Source of the DNA: Planctomycetota bacterium
GTDB taxonomy: Bacteria > Planctomycetota > Phycisphaerae > Phycisphaerales > UBA1924
Assembly (NCBI GenBank): GCA_014584315.1
Contig: JACTNA010000031.1
Location: 89,824-153,823, forward strand
Reading direction: 5' to 3'
Length of the DNA stretch: 64,000 nucleotides
The translations under genes were made by a program, and so were the position numbers. Shown piece after piece: positions 32,572-40,931 of this stretch (its first letter is position 1; each line of letters opens with the position of its first letter). The notes under the pieces were generated by a model that worked only from the letters and a program-made list of their open reading frames with translations, was not told the origin of the DNA and did not search any database.

Positions 32572-33907
32572 CCTTCGGCTGATGACCGCCGACGGTGTGC
32601 TGTACTCCTGCATGGTGGGGACGGGGGAGACGTATTTCGCGGCGTTCGCGCTGGCGATCGGGCTTGGGGAGGTGATGGCGGGGCTGGTCGCCTCCGTGCC
32701 GCTGGTCACGGGGGCGTTCCTGCAACTGGTCTCGCCTTGGGCGGTGGCGCGGCTGGGGTCGCTGCGCCGGTGGGTGGTGATCTGCGCCACGGTGCAGTCG
32801 CTGAGTTTCCTGCCGCTGGCGGCCGGGGCGATCGCGGGGACGATGCCCGCGTGGCTGCTCTTCCTGGTGGTAGCGGTGTATTGGGCGGTGAACTACGGCC
32901 AAGGCCCGGCGTGGAACACCTGGGTGACGACGCTCGTGCCGCGGCGCATCCGCGCACGCTACTTCGCCAACCGCTCGCGCGTGGCGCAGTTCGGCACGCT
33001 GGGCGGGCTGGTCATCGGCGGCGTGGTGCTGCACGCGGTGAAGGGATCGAGCAACGCGGTCCATGCCTACGCGGCGTTGTTCCTCGCGGCGGCCGCCGCG
33101 CGCTTCGCGGCGAGCCGGTGCATCGCGGGGCAGAGCGAGCCGACGCCGATCCCGCGCGACTTCCGGCACGTGGGGTGGCGCGAGATGGCGTCGCGCTGGC
33201 GCCACGGGCACGACGCGCGGCTGCTGACGTACATGCTGGCGATGCAGGTGGCGGTGCAGATCAGCGGGCCGTACTTCACGCCGTACATGCTGGCGCGGCT
33301 GGAGTTCAGTTACGCGCAGTTCATGCTGCTGGTGAGCGTGTCGTTCGTGGCGCGGATGATCTGCCTGCCCTACATCGGGCGTCTGGCGCACGCGCTCGGG
33401 CCTCGCGCGGTGCTGTGGATCGGTGGGCTGGGCATCCTGCCGCTCTCCGCGCTGTGGATCGTCTCGGACAACTACTGGTACCTCATCGCGACGCAGGTTC
33501 TGGCGGGCGCGATGTGGGCGTGCTACGAGATGGCGACGTTCCTGCTGCTGTTCGAGACCATCCCCGCGAGCGAGCGCACCAGCGTGCTGACGCTCTTCAA
33601 CTTCGCCAACGCGCTGGCGATCGTGGGGGGCGCGCTGGTCGGGGCGGCGGTGCTGACGCTCTTCCACGCCGAGCCGTGGGTCTACTTCCTGATCTTCGGC
33701 CTGTCGTTCGCGGCGCGGGTCTGCACGGTGCCGCTGCTCGCGCGCGTGCGGGTGCCGGAGTTCGAGCCGGTCGTCCTGCCGCTGCGAACGATCGCGGTGC
33801 GACCGTCGGCAGGCTCCCTGGACCGCCCGGTGCTGGCGGGCATCGACGAAGAGACCCCCGCGCCCGGCGAGCCGGAGCGGGCCGGCGAACCCGCCGACGC
33901 GCGGTGA
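32522..33907 (+). CDS. MFS transporter
   Basis: This gene encodes 461 residues with about 11-12 hydrophobic segments and a cytoplasmic central loop (about residues 195-225). The A-motif-like loop 'RRIRARYFANRSRVAQFGTL' between helices is typical of a planctomycete MFS subgroup. The hydrophilic tail after residue 420 is unrelated and Pro/Glu-rich. Substrate cannot be inferred. It begins inside the tail of the HicB-like frame; a TATCCT box at 32483-32488 may give it its own promoter with a 30-base leader. Confidence 0.82.
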   Translation: MFRRLIPRSTPASVRRDLRLMTADGVLYSCMVGTGETYFAAFALAIGLGEVMAGLVASVPLVTGAFLQLVSPWAVARLGSLRRWVVICATVQSLSFLPLAAGAIAGTMPAWLLFLVVAVYWAVNYGQGPAWNTWVTTLVPRRIRARYFANRSRVAQFGTLGGLVIGGVVLHAVKGSSNAVHAYAALFLAAAAARFAASRCIAGQSEPTPIPRDFRHVGWREMASRWRHGHDARLLTYMLAMQVAVQISGPYFTPYMLARLEFSYAQFMLLVSVSFVARMICLPYIGRLAHALGPRAVLWIGGLGILPLSALWIVSDNYWYLIATQVLAGAMWACYEMATFLLLFETIPASERTSVLTLFNFANALAIVGGALVGAAVLTLFHAEPWVYFLIFGLSFAARVCTVPLLARVRVPEFEPVVLPLRTIAVRPSAGSLDRPVLAGIDEETPAPGEPERAGEPADAR

Positions 33908-33947
33908 CCGCTGGATGGCGCGGGCGGCTTCGCCCGATAGACGATCC

Positions 33948-34913
33948 ATGCACGCACGAACGCGCGACTCCGGACCGCGCTGGTTGTTCGTTTCGGGCGC
34001 GAACCGCTCGGGCACGACCTGGGTCGGGCGGATGCTCGACGAACACCCCGAAGTGATGGTCCGGGGCGAGTGCGCGTTCTTCCGCGAGGACGCGGGCATC
34101 GACCGTTGGGACGACACCGAGGACGCGCGGGCGTGGGTGAACGGGTGCTCGACGAGCGGCGCGCTGTTCGGCGCGCTCGACCCCGCGTCGATCTCCGGGA
34201 CGGACGCGCGGGAGCGTATCGAGCGGCTCTATCGGCGTGTCTTCGCGCCGGGGATGGGCGTGCGTGTGCTGGGCGATCGCACGCCCTATCACTCGTGCGT
34301 GTGCGCGGATCGGCTTCACGCTGCCTTCCCGGACGCGGTGTTCGTGGAGGTCGTCCGCGACGGGCGCGACACCGCCGTTTCGTCCGCGTTCAAGCAGGTC
34401 ACGCAGGGCAAGAGCGTCGAGTTGTGGGGCGGGCCGGGTCCGGCGGCCGCCGTTCGCCGCGGGATCGCCGGAGGGGCCAGGGTCGGCGACGGATCGGGGT
34501 TCCGGCTGTTCACCGACGACGCGGTCGAGTTCTTCGCGCGACGGTGGGTGCGCTCGGTCGAGGGCGGGGCACGGGCGAGCACGATCTTCGGCGAGCGGTT
34601 CGCCACCCTGCGCTACGAGTCGTTGATCGCCGACGCGGCGCCCGGGATTGCCGGCGTGTTCGAGATGCTGGGGGTCGCGGAACCGGGGCCGAACGCGCGC
34701 CGCGCGGCCGAGCGGCAGCGGTTCGAGCGCGTGACGGGGCGGGCGCGCGGGCGGGCGGAGCCAGGCTCGCTCGCGCGCAGCGCTTCGCCCGGCGACTGGC
34801 GGCGGTGGTTCACGCCCCGCGACGAGGAGGTCTTCGACGCGATCGCGGGTGAAACGCTCACGCGGCTGGGGTACGCGCGCGCCGGTGCGGCCTCGTCGTT
34901 GAGCGTGCCGTAG
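33948..34913 (+). CDS. Sulfotransferase family protein
   Basis: This gene encodes 321 residues from the ATG at 33948; an ATG 33 bases upstream is the alternative. PAPS-dependent sulfotransferase signatures: the 5'-phosphosulfate loop 'LFVSGANRSGTTWVGRMLDE' (about residues 10-29) and the 3'-phosphate motif 'VFVEVVRDGRDTAVSS' (about 130). Acceptor substrate unknown; planctomycetes often carry many such genes for sulfated polysaccharides. It is followed 11 bases later by a second P-loop gene of the related aryl-sulfotransferase-like type. Confidence 0.82.
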   Translation: MHARTRDSGPRWLFVSGANRSGTTWVGRMLDEHPEVMVRGECAFFREDAGIDRWDDTEDARAWVNGCSTSGALFGALDPASISGTDARERIERLYRRVFAPGMGVRVLGDRTPYHSCVCADRLHAAFPDAVFVEVVRDGRDTAVSSAFKQVTQGKSVELWGGPGPAAAVRRGIAGGARVGDGSGFRLFTDDAVEFFARRWVRSVEGGARASTIFGERFATLRYESLIADAAPGIAGVFEMLGVAEPGPNARRAAERQRFERVTGRARGRAEPGSLARSASPGDWRRWFTPRDEEVFDAIAGETLTRLGYARAGAASSLSVP

Positions 34914-34916
34914 ACT
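34911..34916 (+). promoter_or_regulatory. -10 box before the second sulfotransferase-like gene
   Basis: TAGACT overlaps the stop of the preceding gene and ends seven bases before the ATG at 34924. It suggests an independent leaderless transcript. Confidence 0.4.
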
Positions 34917-34923
34917 CCCGACC

Positions 34924-35664
34924 ATGACCGAGCCGGTGCGAATCGCGATGTGGTCCGGCCCGCGGAACATATCGACCGCGCTGATGCGATCCTTCGGCAG
35001 CCGCACCGACACGGCCGTCGTGGACGAGCCGCTCTACGCCCATTACCTCAAGGCGACCGGCGCGGACCACCCGGGGCGCGACGAGGTCATCGCGCACCAC
35101 GAAACGGACTGGCGAAGCGTCGTGGAGTATCTGACCGGCCCCGTGCCCGGCGACAAGCGCGTGTTCTACCAGAAGCACATGGCGCACCACCTGCTGCCGG
35201 GAATGGAACGCGCGTGGATCGGTGGGCTGACGAACTGCTTCCTCATCCGCGACCCGGCGGAGGTCATCACGAGTTTCGTGAAGGTCGTCGCGGACCCGAC
35301 GCCCGAGGACCTGGGCTTGCCGCAGCAGTGGGAGTTGTTCGAGGCCGAGCGGGAGCGCACGGGGCGCACGCCGCCGGTGATCGACTCGCGGGACGTGCTG
35401 TCGGAGCCGGCGGCGATGCTCGCGCTGCTGTGCGAGCGTGTCGGGGTCGCGTTCGACGTGGAAATGCTCCGGTGGGAGGCCGGGCCGCGCGAGACGGACG
35501 GCGTGTGGGGCCCGCACTGGTACGCGAGCGTGTACCGATCGACCGGGTTCGAGCCGTACCGGGCGAAGGAGGAGCCGGTTCCGGAGCGGCTTCGCGGCGT
35601 ACACGAGCGGTGCCGGGCGATCTACGACCGCATGGCGGAGCACCGATTGCGCGTTCAGGGCTGA
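34924..35664 (+). CDS. Sulfotransferase-like P-loop protein
   Basis: This gene encodes 246 residues. The N-terminus 'RIAMWSGPRNISTALMRSFG' is the P-loop of the bacterial sulfotransferase-like family often found beside branched-chain aminotransferases. 'FLIRDPAEVITSFVKV' supplies the 3'-phosphate region, and 'GPHWYASVYRSTGF' is conserved in that subgroup. The length is standard. It is a distinct subfamily from the preceding gene despite adjacency. Its last 10 bases overlap the convergent DUF2846 gene. Reaction not demonstrated for the subgroup. Confidence 0.8.
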   Translation: MTEPVRIAMWSGPRNISTALMRSFGSRTDTAVVDEPLYAHYLKATGADHPGRDEVIAHHETDWRSVVEYLTGPVPGDKRVFYQKHMAHHLLPGMERAWIGGLTNCFLIRDPAEVITSFVKVVADPTPEDLGLPQQWELFEAERERTGRTPPVIDSRDVLSEPAAMLALLCERVGVAFDVEMLRWEAGPRETDGVWGPHWYASVYRSTGFEPYRAKEEPVPERLRGVHERCRAIYDRMAEHRLRVQG

Positions 35665-36089
35665 GCAGCGAGCGCGGCGTCCGCGAGCCGCCCGAGCGCG
35701 GCGTCCGGGTCGGTTTCCTCCAGCGAGAGGCTTCGCCCCATCCGGCGCACGACGAGTTGGACGTACGCGCTCTCGCCGGGGCGGACCTCGACGCGTCGTG
35801 CCGCGCTGGCACGGGCCTCGACACGGACGTGGTGCTCGCCGGGGCTGACGTGCAGCGGCAGGTACTCGCCCTGTGCGAGCGTGCCGGCGTGCTGCTGGTC
35901 GAGGTAGACCTCGGCGGGGCTGCGCGAGAGCGGCGCACGAGGGCGGTAGACGTAGATCACCGCGCTGTCCGGGCCGACGAACTCGGGTCGGAATCCGGTG
36001 CGAGGGCGCGATGCGCACGCCGCGAGCGTGGCGCACAGGGCAAGCCCGATCAGCAAGGTGGGCCTGAAGCGGGCGTGCCGAGCGGGCAT
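35655..36089 (-). CDS. DUF2846 lipoprotein
   Basis: This gene encodes 144 residues. A signal peptide ends in the lipobox TLAAC (cysteine about residue 25). 'SAVIYVYRPRAPLSRSPAEVYLDQQ' and 'GTLAQGEYLPLHVSPGEHHV' match DUF2846, a small beta-sandwich found on envelope lipoproteins. It starts two bases after the stop of the flavin-reductase-like gene with GGGAG before the ATG, so the two are probably co-transcribed. Function unknown. Confidence 0.82.
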   Translation of the reverse strand: MPARHARFRPTLLIGLALCATLAACASRPRTGFRPEFVGPDSAVIYVYRPRAPLSRSPAEVYLDQQHAGTLAQGEYLPLHVSPGEHHVRVEARASAARRVEVRPGESAYVQLVVRRMGRSLSLEETDPDAALGRLADAALAAQP

Positions 36090-36091
36090 GG

Positions 36092-36550
36092 TTACTCCCG
36101 CCCGTACATGCGCGAGGCGAGCACCTGCCCGACGAAGAGTTCGTGATCGGCCTCGAGGTCGAAGTGTCGGACGACCTCGCAGTCGAAGGCGACGATGGAG
36201 CGCAACAGCACGGGCGATCCGGTCACGAGCGTCTCGATCGGAAAGGCGTCGAAGGGGTCGCCGCGTGTCTCGTCATGGTCGGCCAGTTCGGTGGAGAACT
36301 TGCGCTGGATCAGGCGGTTGTCGGGGGCGACCCGGCAGATCGCGAAGGCGTGGCTGTCGCGGATCAGCGGCTCGATCCAGTGCCCCTTCCTCGCGGCGAC
36401 GCAGATGAGCAGCGGTTCATCGGCACACGGTTGGACCGAGCGCACCATCACGCCGGCGCGCTTGCCCTCGAACGAAGCCGTCATCACGAACGTCCCGCCC
36501 GGGATTCGTTCGATCGCGGCCTTGGCGTCATCGATCCGTGCGTCGGCCAT
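36092..36550 (-). CDS. Flavin reductase-like FMN-binding split-barrel protein
   Basis: This gene encodes 152 residues from the ATG at 36550 (GAGGG upstream). The sequence 'GGTFVMTASFEGKRAGVMVR', 'LICVAARKGHWIEPLIRDSH' and 'AFDCEVVRHFDLEADHELFV' follows the flavin reductase/FMN-binding split barrel used by flavin:NAD(P)H reductases and diflavin partners. The partner oxygenase is not nearby. It is upstream of and two bases from the DUF2846 lipoprotein gene. The longer frame upstream crosses the mraZ promoter and is not credible. Confidence 0.82.
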   Translation of the reverse strand: MADARIDDAKAAIERIPGGTFVMTASFEGKRAGVMVRSVQPCADEPLLICVAARKGHWIEPLIRDSHAFAICRVAPDNRLIQRKFSTELADHDETRGDPFDAFPIETLVTGSPVLLRSIVAFDCEVVRHFDLEADHELFVGQVLASRMYGRE

Positions 36551-36686
36551 CGTCCCTCGGACTTCCTTTTCGGCCCACGGAGGGCCGGAGTGTACCGCAA
36601 GGGCCCGGGCGGCCCCGGTCGGGTTCGGTCCGGTGCGTTCGGGCGGCTCGCAACTTTTCTCCCAAGTCGGCCCAAAAAGGGGCCGA

Positions 36687-36721
36687 TGGGTGTTGACAGG
36701 TGGGGCAAAGTGGGGCATGAT
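36687..36721 (+). promoter_or_regulatory. mraZ promoter with TGGGN repeats
   Basis: A consensus -35 TTGACA (36693-36698), 17-base spacer and CATGAT -10 (36716-36721) precede mraZ. TGGGG pentamers at 36701-36705 and 36711-36715 lie exactly ten bases apart inside the spacer, with a third, off-phase TGGGT at 36687-36691. MraZ of other bacteria binds tandem TGGGN boxes with five-base gaps, so this is a likely autoregulatory operator. Confidence 0.62.
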
Positions 36722-36750
36722 CCCAGCCATGACTACGGAGGCGGTCACTC

Positions 36751-37212
36751 GTGGGGTTTATCGGACTGGCCGAGGTGACGATCGACGGCAAGGGCCGGCT
36801 CGCCGTTCCGGCGAAGTTCCGCTCCGCGCTCGGGGCGGACGCCGAATCGCGGACCTGGGTGAGCATGCCGAGGGACGACGGCACGATCCGGCTCTTTCCG
36901 CTGGCCGAGTTCGACCGGCTCTCGGAGTCCATGGGCGGGAGCCTGCTCTCGGATCGGGACGAGACCGAGATCCATCGGATTCTGTTCGGCTTCTCGGAGA
37001 AGATCGATACGGACGCGGCGGGTCGGCTGATTCTGCCGCGGCGGCACGTCGAGTTGACCGGGCTTCCCAACGAGGTGGTCGTGATCGGCGCGGGGCGACA
37101 CCTCGAGATTCACAGCCGGGCCGAGTGGTCGAAGCACGAGGCCGCCAGGCTGTCGAAGTTGCAGGAGTACACCGCTCGCGTTCGGCGGCCGGGCTCGGGC
37201 GGCGAGGCATGA
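36751..37212 (+). CDS. mraZ: Transcriptional regulator MraZ
   Basis: This gene encodes 153 residues from a GTG with GGAGG ten bases upstream. Two AbrB/SpoVT-like half-domains: 'AEVTIDGKGRLAVPAKFRSA' (4-25) and 'EKIDTDAAGRLILPRRHVEL' (about 83-103), each with the DxxGRxxxP signature. MraZ forms ring oligomers and represses its own dcw operon in other bacteria. Here no rsmH, ftsL, ftsI or mur gene follows; a structured non-coding stretch and a terminator do. Planctomycetes lack FtsZ, so the orphan gene probably controls something else. Confidence 0.93.
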   Translation: MGFIGLAEVTIDGKGRLAVPAKFRSALGADAESRTWVSMPRDDGTIRLFPLAEFDRLSESMGGSLLSDRDETEIHRILFGFSEKIDTDAAGRLILPRRHVELTGLPNEVVVIGAGRHLEIHSRAEWSKHEAARLSKLQEYTARVRRPGSGGEA

Positions 37213-37528
37213 CGGATCCCCGGCCCCGGCGGCCGGGCGAGGACAGACGAACCACGGAGCGAAGGCTCCGCGAGACAGCACGCGTCGAGAGGGCAGGACA
37301 AACGGACTGCTGAGTCTCCCGCCGGGCCTGCGTGATCGGCCCGGAAGCCGGCGCAAGGACGCCCCGGCGAAAGAGAGGCCCCTCGACACCCGGCCCGGGC
37401 GAGCCACCACCCGCCCGTGCCTTTCCAGGCGCTCCGTCGGCCGGCGTGCCGACGGGGCGGACAGGCCACCACCAGGCGGCGGGGCGCACCCACCACCACA
37501 GCCTCCGAAGCCCTGCTGCCACGCGACG
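37213..37528 (+). other. Structured non-coding stretch after mraZ, possible ncRNA
   Basis: About 315 bases between the mraZ stop and a strong terminator have no credible gene. Several stems are visible, for example GCCGGGCC/GGCCCGG near 37321-37353. CCACCAC motifs recur three times (around 37403, 37466 and 37489). It could be a long 3' UTR, an sRNA processed from the mraZ transcript, or plain spacer. I could not match it to RNase P, tmRNA, SRP or 6S RNA signatures. Confidence 0.35.
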
Positions 37529-37560
37529 CCCGCCCGGTTCATGCCGGGCGGGTTGTCATT
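37529..37560 (+). terminator. Terminator of the mraZ transcript
   Basis: A 9-bp perfect stem CCCGCCCGG/CCGGGCGGG with loop TTCATG is followed by TTGTCATT. It sits between mraZ and the convergent CHRD gene and can act in both directions. Confidence 0.78.
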
Positions 37561-37587
37561 CTGCGGATGGGGTTGCCGAGTCCGGGG

Positions 37588-38214
37588 TCAGGACCGCGAG
37601 CGCCGGCGTGAGTAGGCGAGAAGGCCGATGCCGAGGACGGCGGCGGAGTGGGGAGCGGGGACGGGTCCGAAGACGGTGAACCCGTTCTCCTCGAAGAAGT
37701 CGCCGAAGGTGCCCATGAATCGCCGGTCGATGAGTTGGCCTCGGAGTTCGCCCAGCGGGTACTCCTTGGTGTAGACCTGGGCGTAGATGGTGTTGGTGTA
37801 GAGGGCGTACTCAACGTCGCCGAAGTCGGTGTAGATCTGACCCTGCTGTCCACCGAGGTAGAACTGGGAGAGCGTGAGGCGGATGCCTCCCTGCTCCTGC
37901 GTGAAGCCCCCCCACCAGCCGAGGTCCGTGACGATGGGGCCTTCCTGCTGATTGGGGGCGTCGTGGAAGTGGATGGGCGTGTTGTTCGGCCCGTGCGGGA
38001 GCAGATCATCCAGGGAGAGGCCGGAAATGAACAGATCGAGATCGGCGCGCAGATTGTGGTGGTTGTAGTGGAGAACGCCGACGCCCTTGGCGGTGCTGTT
38101 CGAGCCGGTGGCCACCTGGCCGGCGGTCATGGCGAAGTAGTAATGCCAGGTGTGCGCGTGGGCGCCACCGGCGGCGAGAACCGAGAGCACGGCGATCGGG
38201 AGCGCTTTGGTCAT
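37588..38214 (-). CDS. CHRD-domain protein with PEP-CTERM-like anchor
   Basis: This gene encodes 208 residues. The ATG at 38214 follows AAGGA and starts a signal peptide ([20 protein letters not shown]). '[20 protein letters not shown]', '[10 protein letters not shown]'-like '[17 protein letters not shown]' and '[19 protein letters not shown]' are the CHRD pattern (conserved HIH and GE(I/L)RGQ), a domain also in chordin. The end '[20 protein letters not shown]' is a PEP-CTERM-type sorting tail. Probably an extracytoplasmic, metal- or matrix-associated protein. Confidence 0.84.
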   Translation of the reverse strand: MTKALPIAVLSVLAAGGAHAHTWHYYFAMTAGQVATGSNSTAKGVGVLHYNHHNLRADLDLFISGLSLDDLLPHGPNNTPIHFHDAPNQQEGPIVTDLGWWGGFTQEQGGIRLTLSQFYLGGQQGQIYTDFGDVEYALYTNTIYAQVYTKEYPLGELRGQLIDRRFMGTFGDFFEENGFTVFGPVPAPHSAAVLGIGLLAYSRRRSRS

Positions 38215-38489
38215 GGTCGGAGTCCTTCCCGGTCTGCGAGCAAGCGGTGGTCCACGGACCACGGGCCATTCTGACACGAGCCGCGGGTCGGTTCAAGGGC
38301 GAGCGTGGGGCGCGGCCGTTGGTTTGGGGTATGTACGGGATTCAATGTCGGTTTTTTGGGGATTTGGGTCCGGCTTCGCTTGCAGACCATCCGTATGGGG
38401 CGGTACGCTGGTTGCGATGTGGGGGCGTTCGGCGGGTTCTCCGCTGGGCGGTGATTCGGGTCGGGTTCATCCATCCGGGAGTCTGCACG

Positions 38490-39344
38490 ATGATGAAGAG
38501 GCATTCCACACGGGCGTTCACGCTGATCGAGTTGCTGGTGGTGATCGCGATCATCGCGTTGCTGATCGGCATCCTGCTGCCCGCGCTCGGCAAGGCTCGT
38601 GAGGCCGCGCGTGCGGTGATCTCGGCGGCGAATCTTCGCTCGCAGTCGCAGGGGCAGGCCGGGTACCTGCAGGACAACATCGAGTTCTTTCCGGGCGACC
38701 ACGCGCAGCCTCAGAAGTTCTCGATCATCTCCTGGGTGCCCCGGATCCGCCAGTACCTGGACGGGCGGACCGAGGTGTTCAACTGCCCGTCGCTGCCGTA
38801 CGAGATGCACTGGTACAAGATCTTCGACCTTGACCAGAAGCAGCAGACGAAACTGAACCAGCAGAAGTGGGAGTCTGAGTACTACGGGTTCGAAGAGGGC
38901 GAGATGTTCCTCGACGGGACCGAGTTCTTCTCGTACGGGTACAACGGATGGGGCGTCAGCGACTTCACGGGGGACGGCGACCCATCCCGACGCTACATCC
39001 TCGGGCTGGGCGGGCACGTGGCGCTCCCGGACAAGAACAACCCCAGGGTGATGATGAACTACGAAGAGCGGAACTGGTGGGAGGCTCCGATGCACAAGGT
39101 GGTCATGCCTTCGGACATGATCGCCATGTCGGACTCGAACGCGGACAAGAAGTGGGACACGTGGATCACGCCGATGACCGGAGGGGAGTTCTTCTGGCCC
39201 AGCCGTCGGCACTTCGGTGGCTCGAACGTCACGTTCGTCGACGGGAGCGTGAAGATCATGTCGCTGGATGACCTCGTGCGGCGCGACGATGAGACGATGC
39301 GACGCTGGAACAACGACTACAAGCCGCACAGGGAATGGTGGTGA
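38490..39344 (+). CDS. Pseudopilin-like protein (prepilin N-methylation motif)
   Basis: This gene encodes 284 residues from the ATG at 38490, with GGGAG upstream. The N-terminus [20 protein letters not shown] carries the prepilin cleavage/methylation motif, then '[20 protein letters not shown]'. The C-terminal region '[20 protein letters not shown]' is the H-x-G...DG signature. It is a homologue of the gene at 18332. A small zinc-ribbon membrane protein gene follows 96 bases downstream. Likely part of the type II secretion-like pseudopilin repertoire; partner unknown. Confidence 0.87.
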   Translation: MMKRHSTRAFTLIELLVVIAIIALLIGILLPALGKAREAARAVISAANLRSQSQGQAGYLQDNIEFFPGDHAQPQKFSIISWVPRIRQYLDGRTEVFNCPSLPYEMHWYKIFDLDQKQQTKLNQQKWESEYYGFEEGEMFLDGTEFFSYGYNGWGVSDFTGDGDPSRRYILGLGGHVALPDKNNPRVMMNYEERNWWEAPMHKVVMPSDMIAMSDSNADKKWDTWITPMTGGEFFWPSRRHFGGSNVTFVDGSVKIMSLDDLVRRDDETMRRWNNDYKPHREWW

Positions 39345-39440
39345 ATCCGTCGAGGGCGGTCCGGGTCGCGCGCTCGACCGGCCCTCTCCATCGCACCGGA
39401 CTCCCCCCGCACGAGGGGGTACTCCTCCAGGACACGAAAC

Positions 39441-39803
39441 GTGGGCAAGCCAATCAAGATCGGCATCGTCGTCGTCTGTCTGGCGGCGGCCGTGTTCCTT
39501 CTCGCGAGACACTTCGGCAAGTCGGCGCCCGCTCCCGAGGAGGGATGGCAGGCAACGATCTGGCATTGCCCTGACTGCAATACCACATTCGAACTGACCG
39601 CGGCCGAATACAAGTCGCGTGTCGGCACGCTGTCGTATGTCCCGTGCGTGTCGTGTGAAGGGGTGGACGCCGAAGAGGTGTACAAGTGCCCGAACTGCAA
39701 CGGGTACTACCCGCCGCTGGGACACGGGCTTCGCGGCACACACTGCCCTCTGTGCAAGGAGGAACTCCCGAACCTGGGCGCGTCGCGTCTCGGGGGCGGG
39801 TGA
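39441..39803 (+). CDS. Small membrane-anchored zinc-ribbon protein
   Basis: This gene encodes 120 residues from a GTG at 39441. One membrane helix (about 5-24, IKIGIVVVCLAAAVFLLA) is followed by a cysteine-rich domain with four CxxC knuckles: CPDC, CVSC, CPNC and CPLC, making two zinc ribbons. No family name is recognised. It follows the pseudopilin gene on the same strand and may be co-expressed with it. The zinc domain would face outside or inside depending on topology, which the sequence does not settle. Confidence 0.7.
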   Translation: MGKPIKIGIVVVCLAAAVFLLARHFGKSAPAPEEGWQATIWHCPDCNTTFELTAAEYKSRVGTLSYVPCVSCEGVDAEEVYKCPNCNGYYPPLGHGLRGTHCPLCKEELPNLGASRLGGG

Positions 39804-40196
39804 GCCGCCTGCGGGTCGCTGACCGTCGGTTGGAACCGCGGATCAACTCGTGCGGATAGTCGCGCGGCCGGGGTTCGTGTGTGCGGCGCGTCGGGATCGA
39901 GGCACGCCGTCCGGCCGTGAGTCGGGTTCGTGTGCGCCGCGTTCAGGCGCGTGAGTTCGTGATATTCGGGCAGGTCGGGCGACGCGCATCCCGCGCAGCG
40001 GTGGTGGTGGCGCGCCGCTCGTCGTCCTCCAACCCGGCCGGCGGGGGTGCCGTGTGCCCCGCCGGCCGGTCATTTGCGCGCAGACCCCGCGGGGATGGGG
40101 GCGCGGCGCCGGTCTGTCCGCCCGCACGATCGCGCCAGGCGGCACAGACCGACGCCGCGGTTCACCGCGCGCCGCCGGTTTGCCGATGGAGGCCGC
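39804..40196. other. 393-base intergenic region
   Basis: No gene is seen. A 13-bp hairpin at 40034-40069 ends the upstream transcript. Two similar stretches, GGGTTCGTGTGTGCGGCGCG (near 39871) and GGGTTCGTGTGCGCCGCG (near 39924), form a weak direct repeat of unknown meaning. The last 125 bases lead into the next gene, which has a good ribosome site. Confidence 0.5.
40034..40069 (+). terminator. Strong GC hairpin terminator
   Basis: A 13-bp perfect stem CCGGCCGGCGGGG/CCCCGCCGGCCGG with a 10-base loop is followed by TCATTTG. It is the longest perfect stem seen in the window. Confidence 0.75.
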
Positions 40197-40796
40197 GTGC
40201 GCCCATCCGCCGACCAGCCGGAATCACCGCTGCGCGAGGAGCACTTCCAGCAACTCGCCGAAGGTGTTCGTCGCAGCGCGAAGGTGCGACGGGCGGTCTC
40301 GGTGGCCCGCATCAGCGGGTGGACCACGGCGGTCTTCGCGTTCGTCTCGCTGCTGAGCGGGCTGTTCAGTCTCGTGGGCCTTGCGCTCGGCATCGCGTTG
40401 GGCGTGGTGGCGTGGCGGGAGTTGCAGGGGGCACGCGACCTCGCGCGGCTGGACGCCGGGGCGCCTCGCCGGCTCGCGCTGAACCAGGTCTTCTTCGGCG
40501 CGTGCCTGTGCGCCTACGCCCTGTGGGGCGTGTGGCGAACGCTCACCGGCGAAGGCCCCGGCGGCATGACGGCCACGGGCGACCCGCAGGTGGACGCGAT
40601 GCTGGCGGACGTGGCCGAGCCGCTGCAGGCCCTCATGCGCATCGTCATGCTGGCGACGTACGGCGGGCTGTTGGTGGGCGCGGTCCTCGCTCAGGGCGGC
40701 ATGGCGTGGTACTACGCCACGCGGGCGAAGCACGTGCGCGAGCACGCGGCGAGCACGCCCGAGTGGGTCGCCCGCGTGCAGCGGATGGCGGCTTGA
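40197..40796 (+). CDS. Hypothetical four-helix membrane protein
   Basis: This gene encodes 199 residues from the GTG at 40197, with GGAGG five bases upstream; the longer frame to 40047 lacks a ribosome site and crosses the terminator. A soluble N-terminus (1-35) is followed by hydrophobic segments around 38-72, 88-112 and 140-165 ('TAVFAFVSLLSGLFSLVGLA', 'NQVFFGACLCAYALWGVWRT', 'LATYGGLLVGAVLAQGGMAW'). This resembles DUF4190-like membrane proteins in layout but I do not claim the family. It is convergent with the M28 peptidase gene. Confidence 0.68.
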   Translation: MRPSADQPESPLREEHFQQLAEGVRRSAKVRRAVSVARISGWTTAVFAFVSLLSGLFSLVGLALGIALGVVAWRELQGARDLARLDAGAPRRLALNQVFFGACLCAYALWGVWRTLTGEGPGGMTATGDPQVDAMLADVAEPLQALMRIVMLATYGGLLVGAVLAQGGMAWYYATRAKHVREHAASTPEWVARVQRMAA

Positions 40797-40929
40797 GGAA
40801 AAGCGATCGAGCGAAAAGCGATACAACGATAAAGCGGCGATGCGAACAACGGACACCGGAGGCCCGTCGTCCTCATGTTCGCTCTTCGTTTTTTGATTTA
40901 TCGCTTTTCGCTTTTCGCTTTTCGCTCTT
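40797..40929. repeat. Inverted A/T-rich short-unit array between convergent genes
   Basis: The left arm (40797-40850) repeats AAAAGCG/ATnnAGCG-type units of 7-8 bases. The right arm (40902-40929) has three perfect CGCTTTT heptamers plus CGCTCTT. GCGAAAAGCGAT (40811-40822) and ATCGCTTTTCGC (40900-40911) are a perfect 12-bp inverted repeat. The unit is the same as in the array at 46098-46219. It occupies the whole 3'-3' gap. Confidence 0.82.
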
Positions 40930-40931
40930 CT

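Noticed and set aside
37213..37528. RNase P RNA, tmRNA or SRP RNA after mraZ
   Set aside because: The conserved GAGGAAAGTCC/ACAGAA, GGGGCTGA or GGTGG..GGAAG core sequences are not found, and the partial look-alike GAGGACAG is insufficient.
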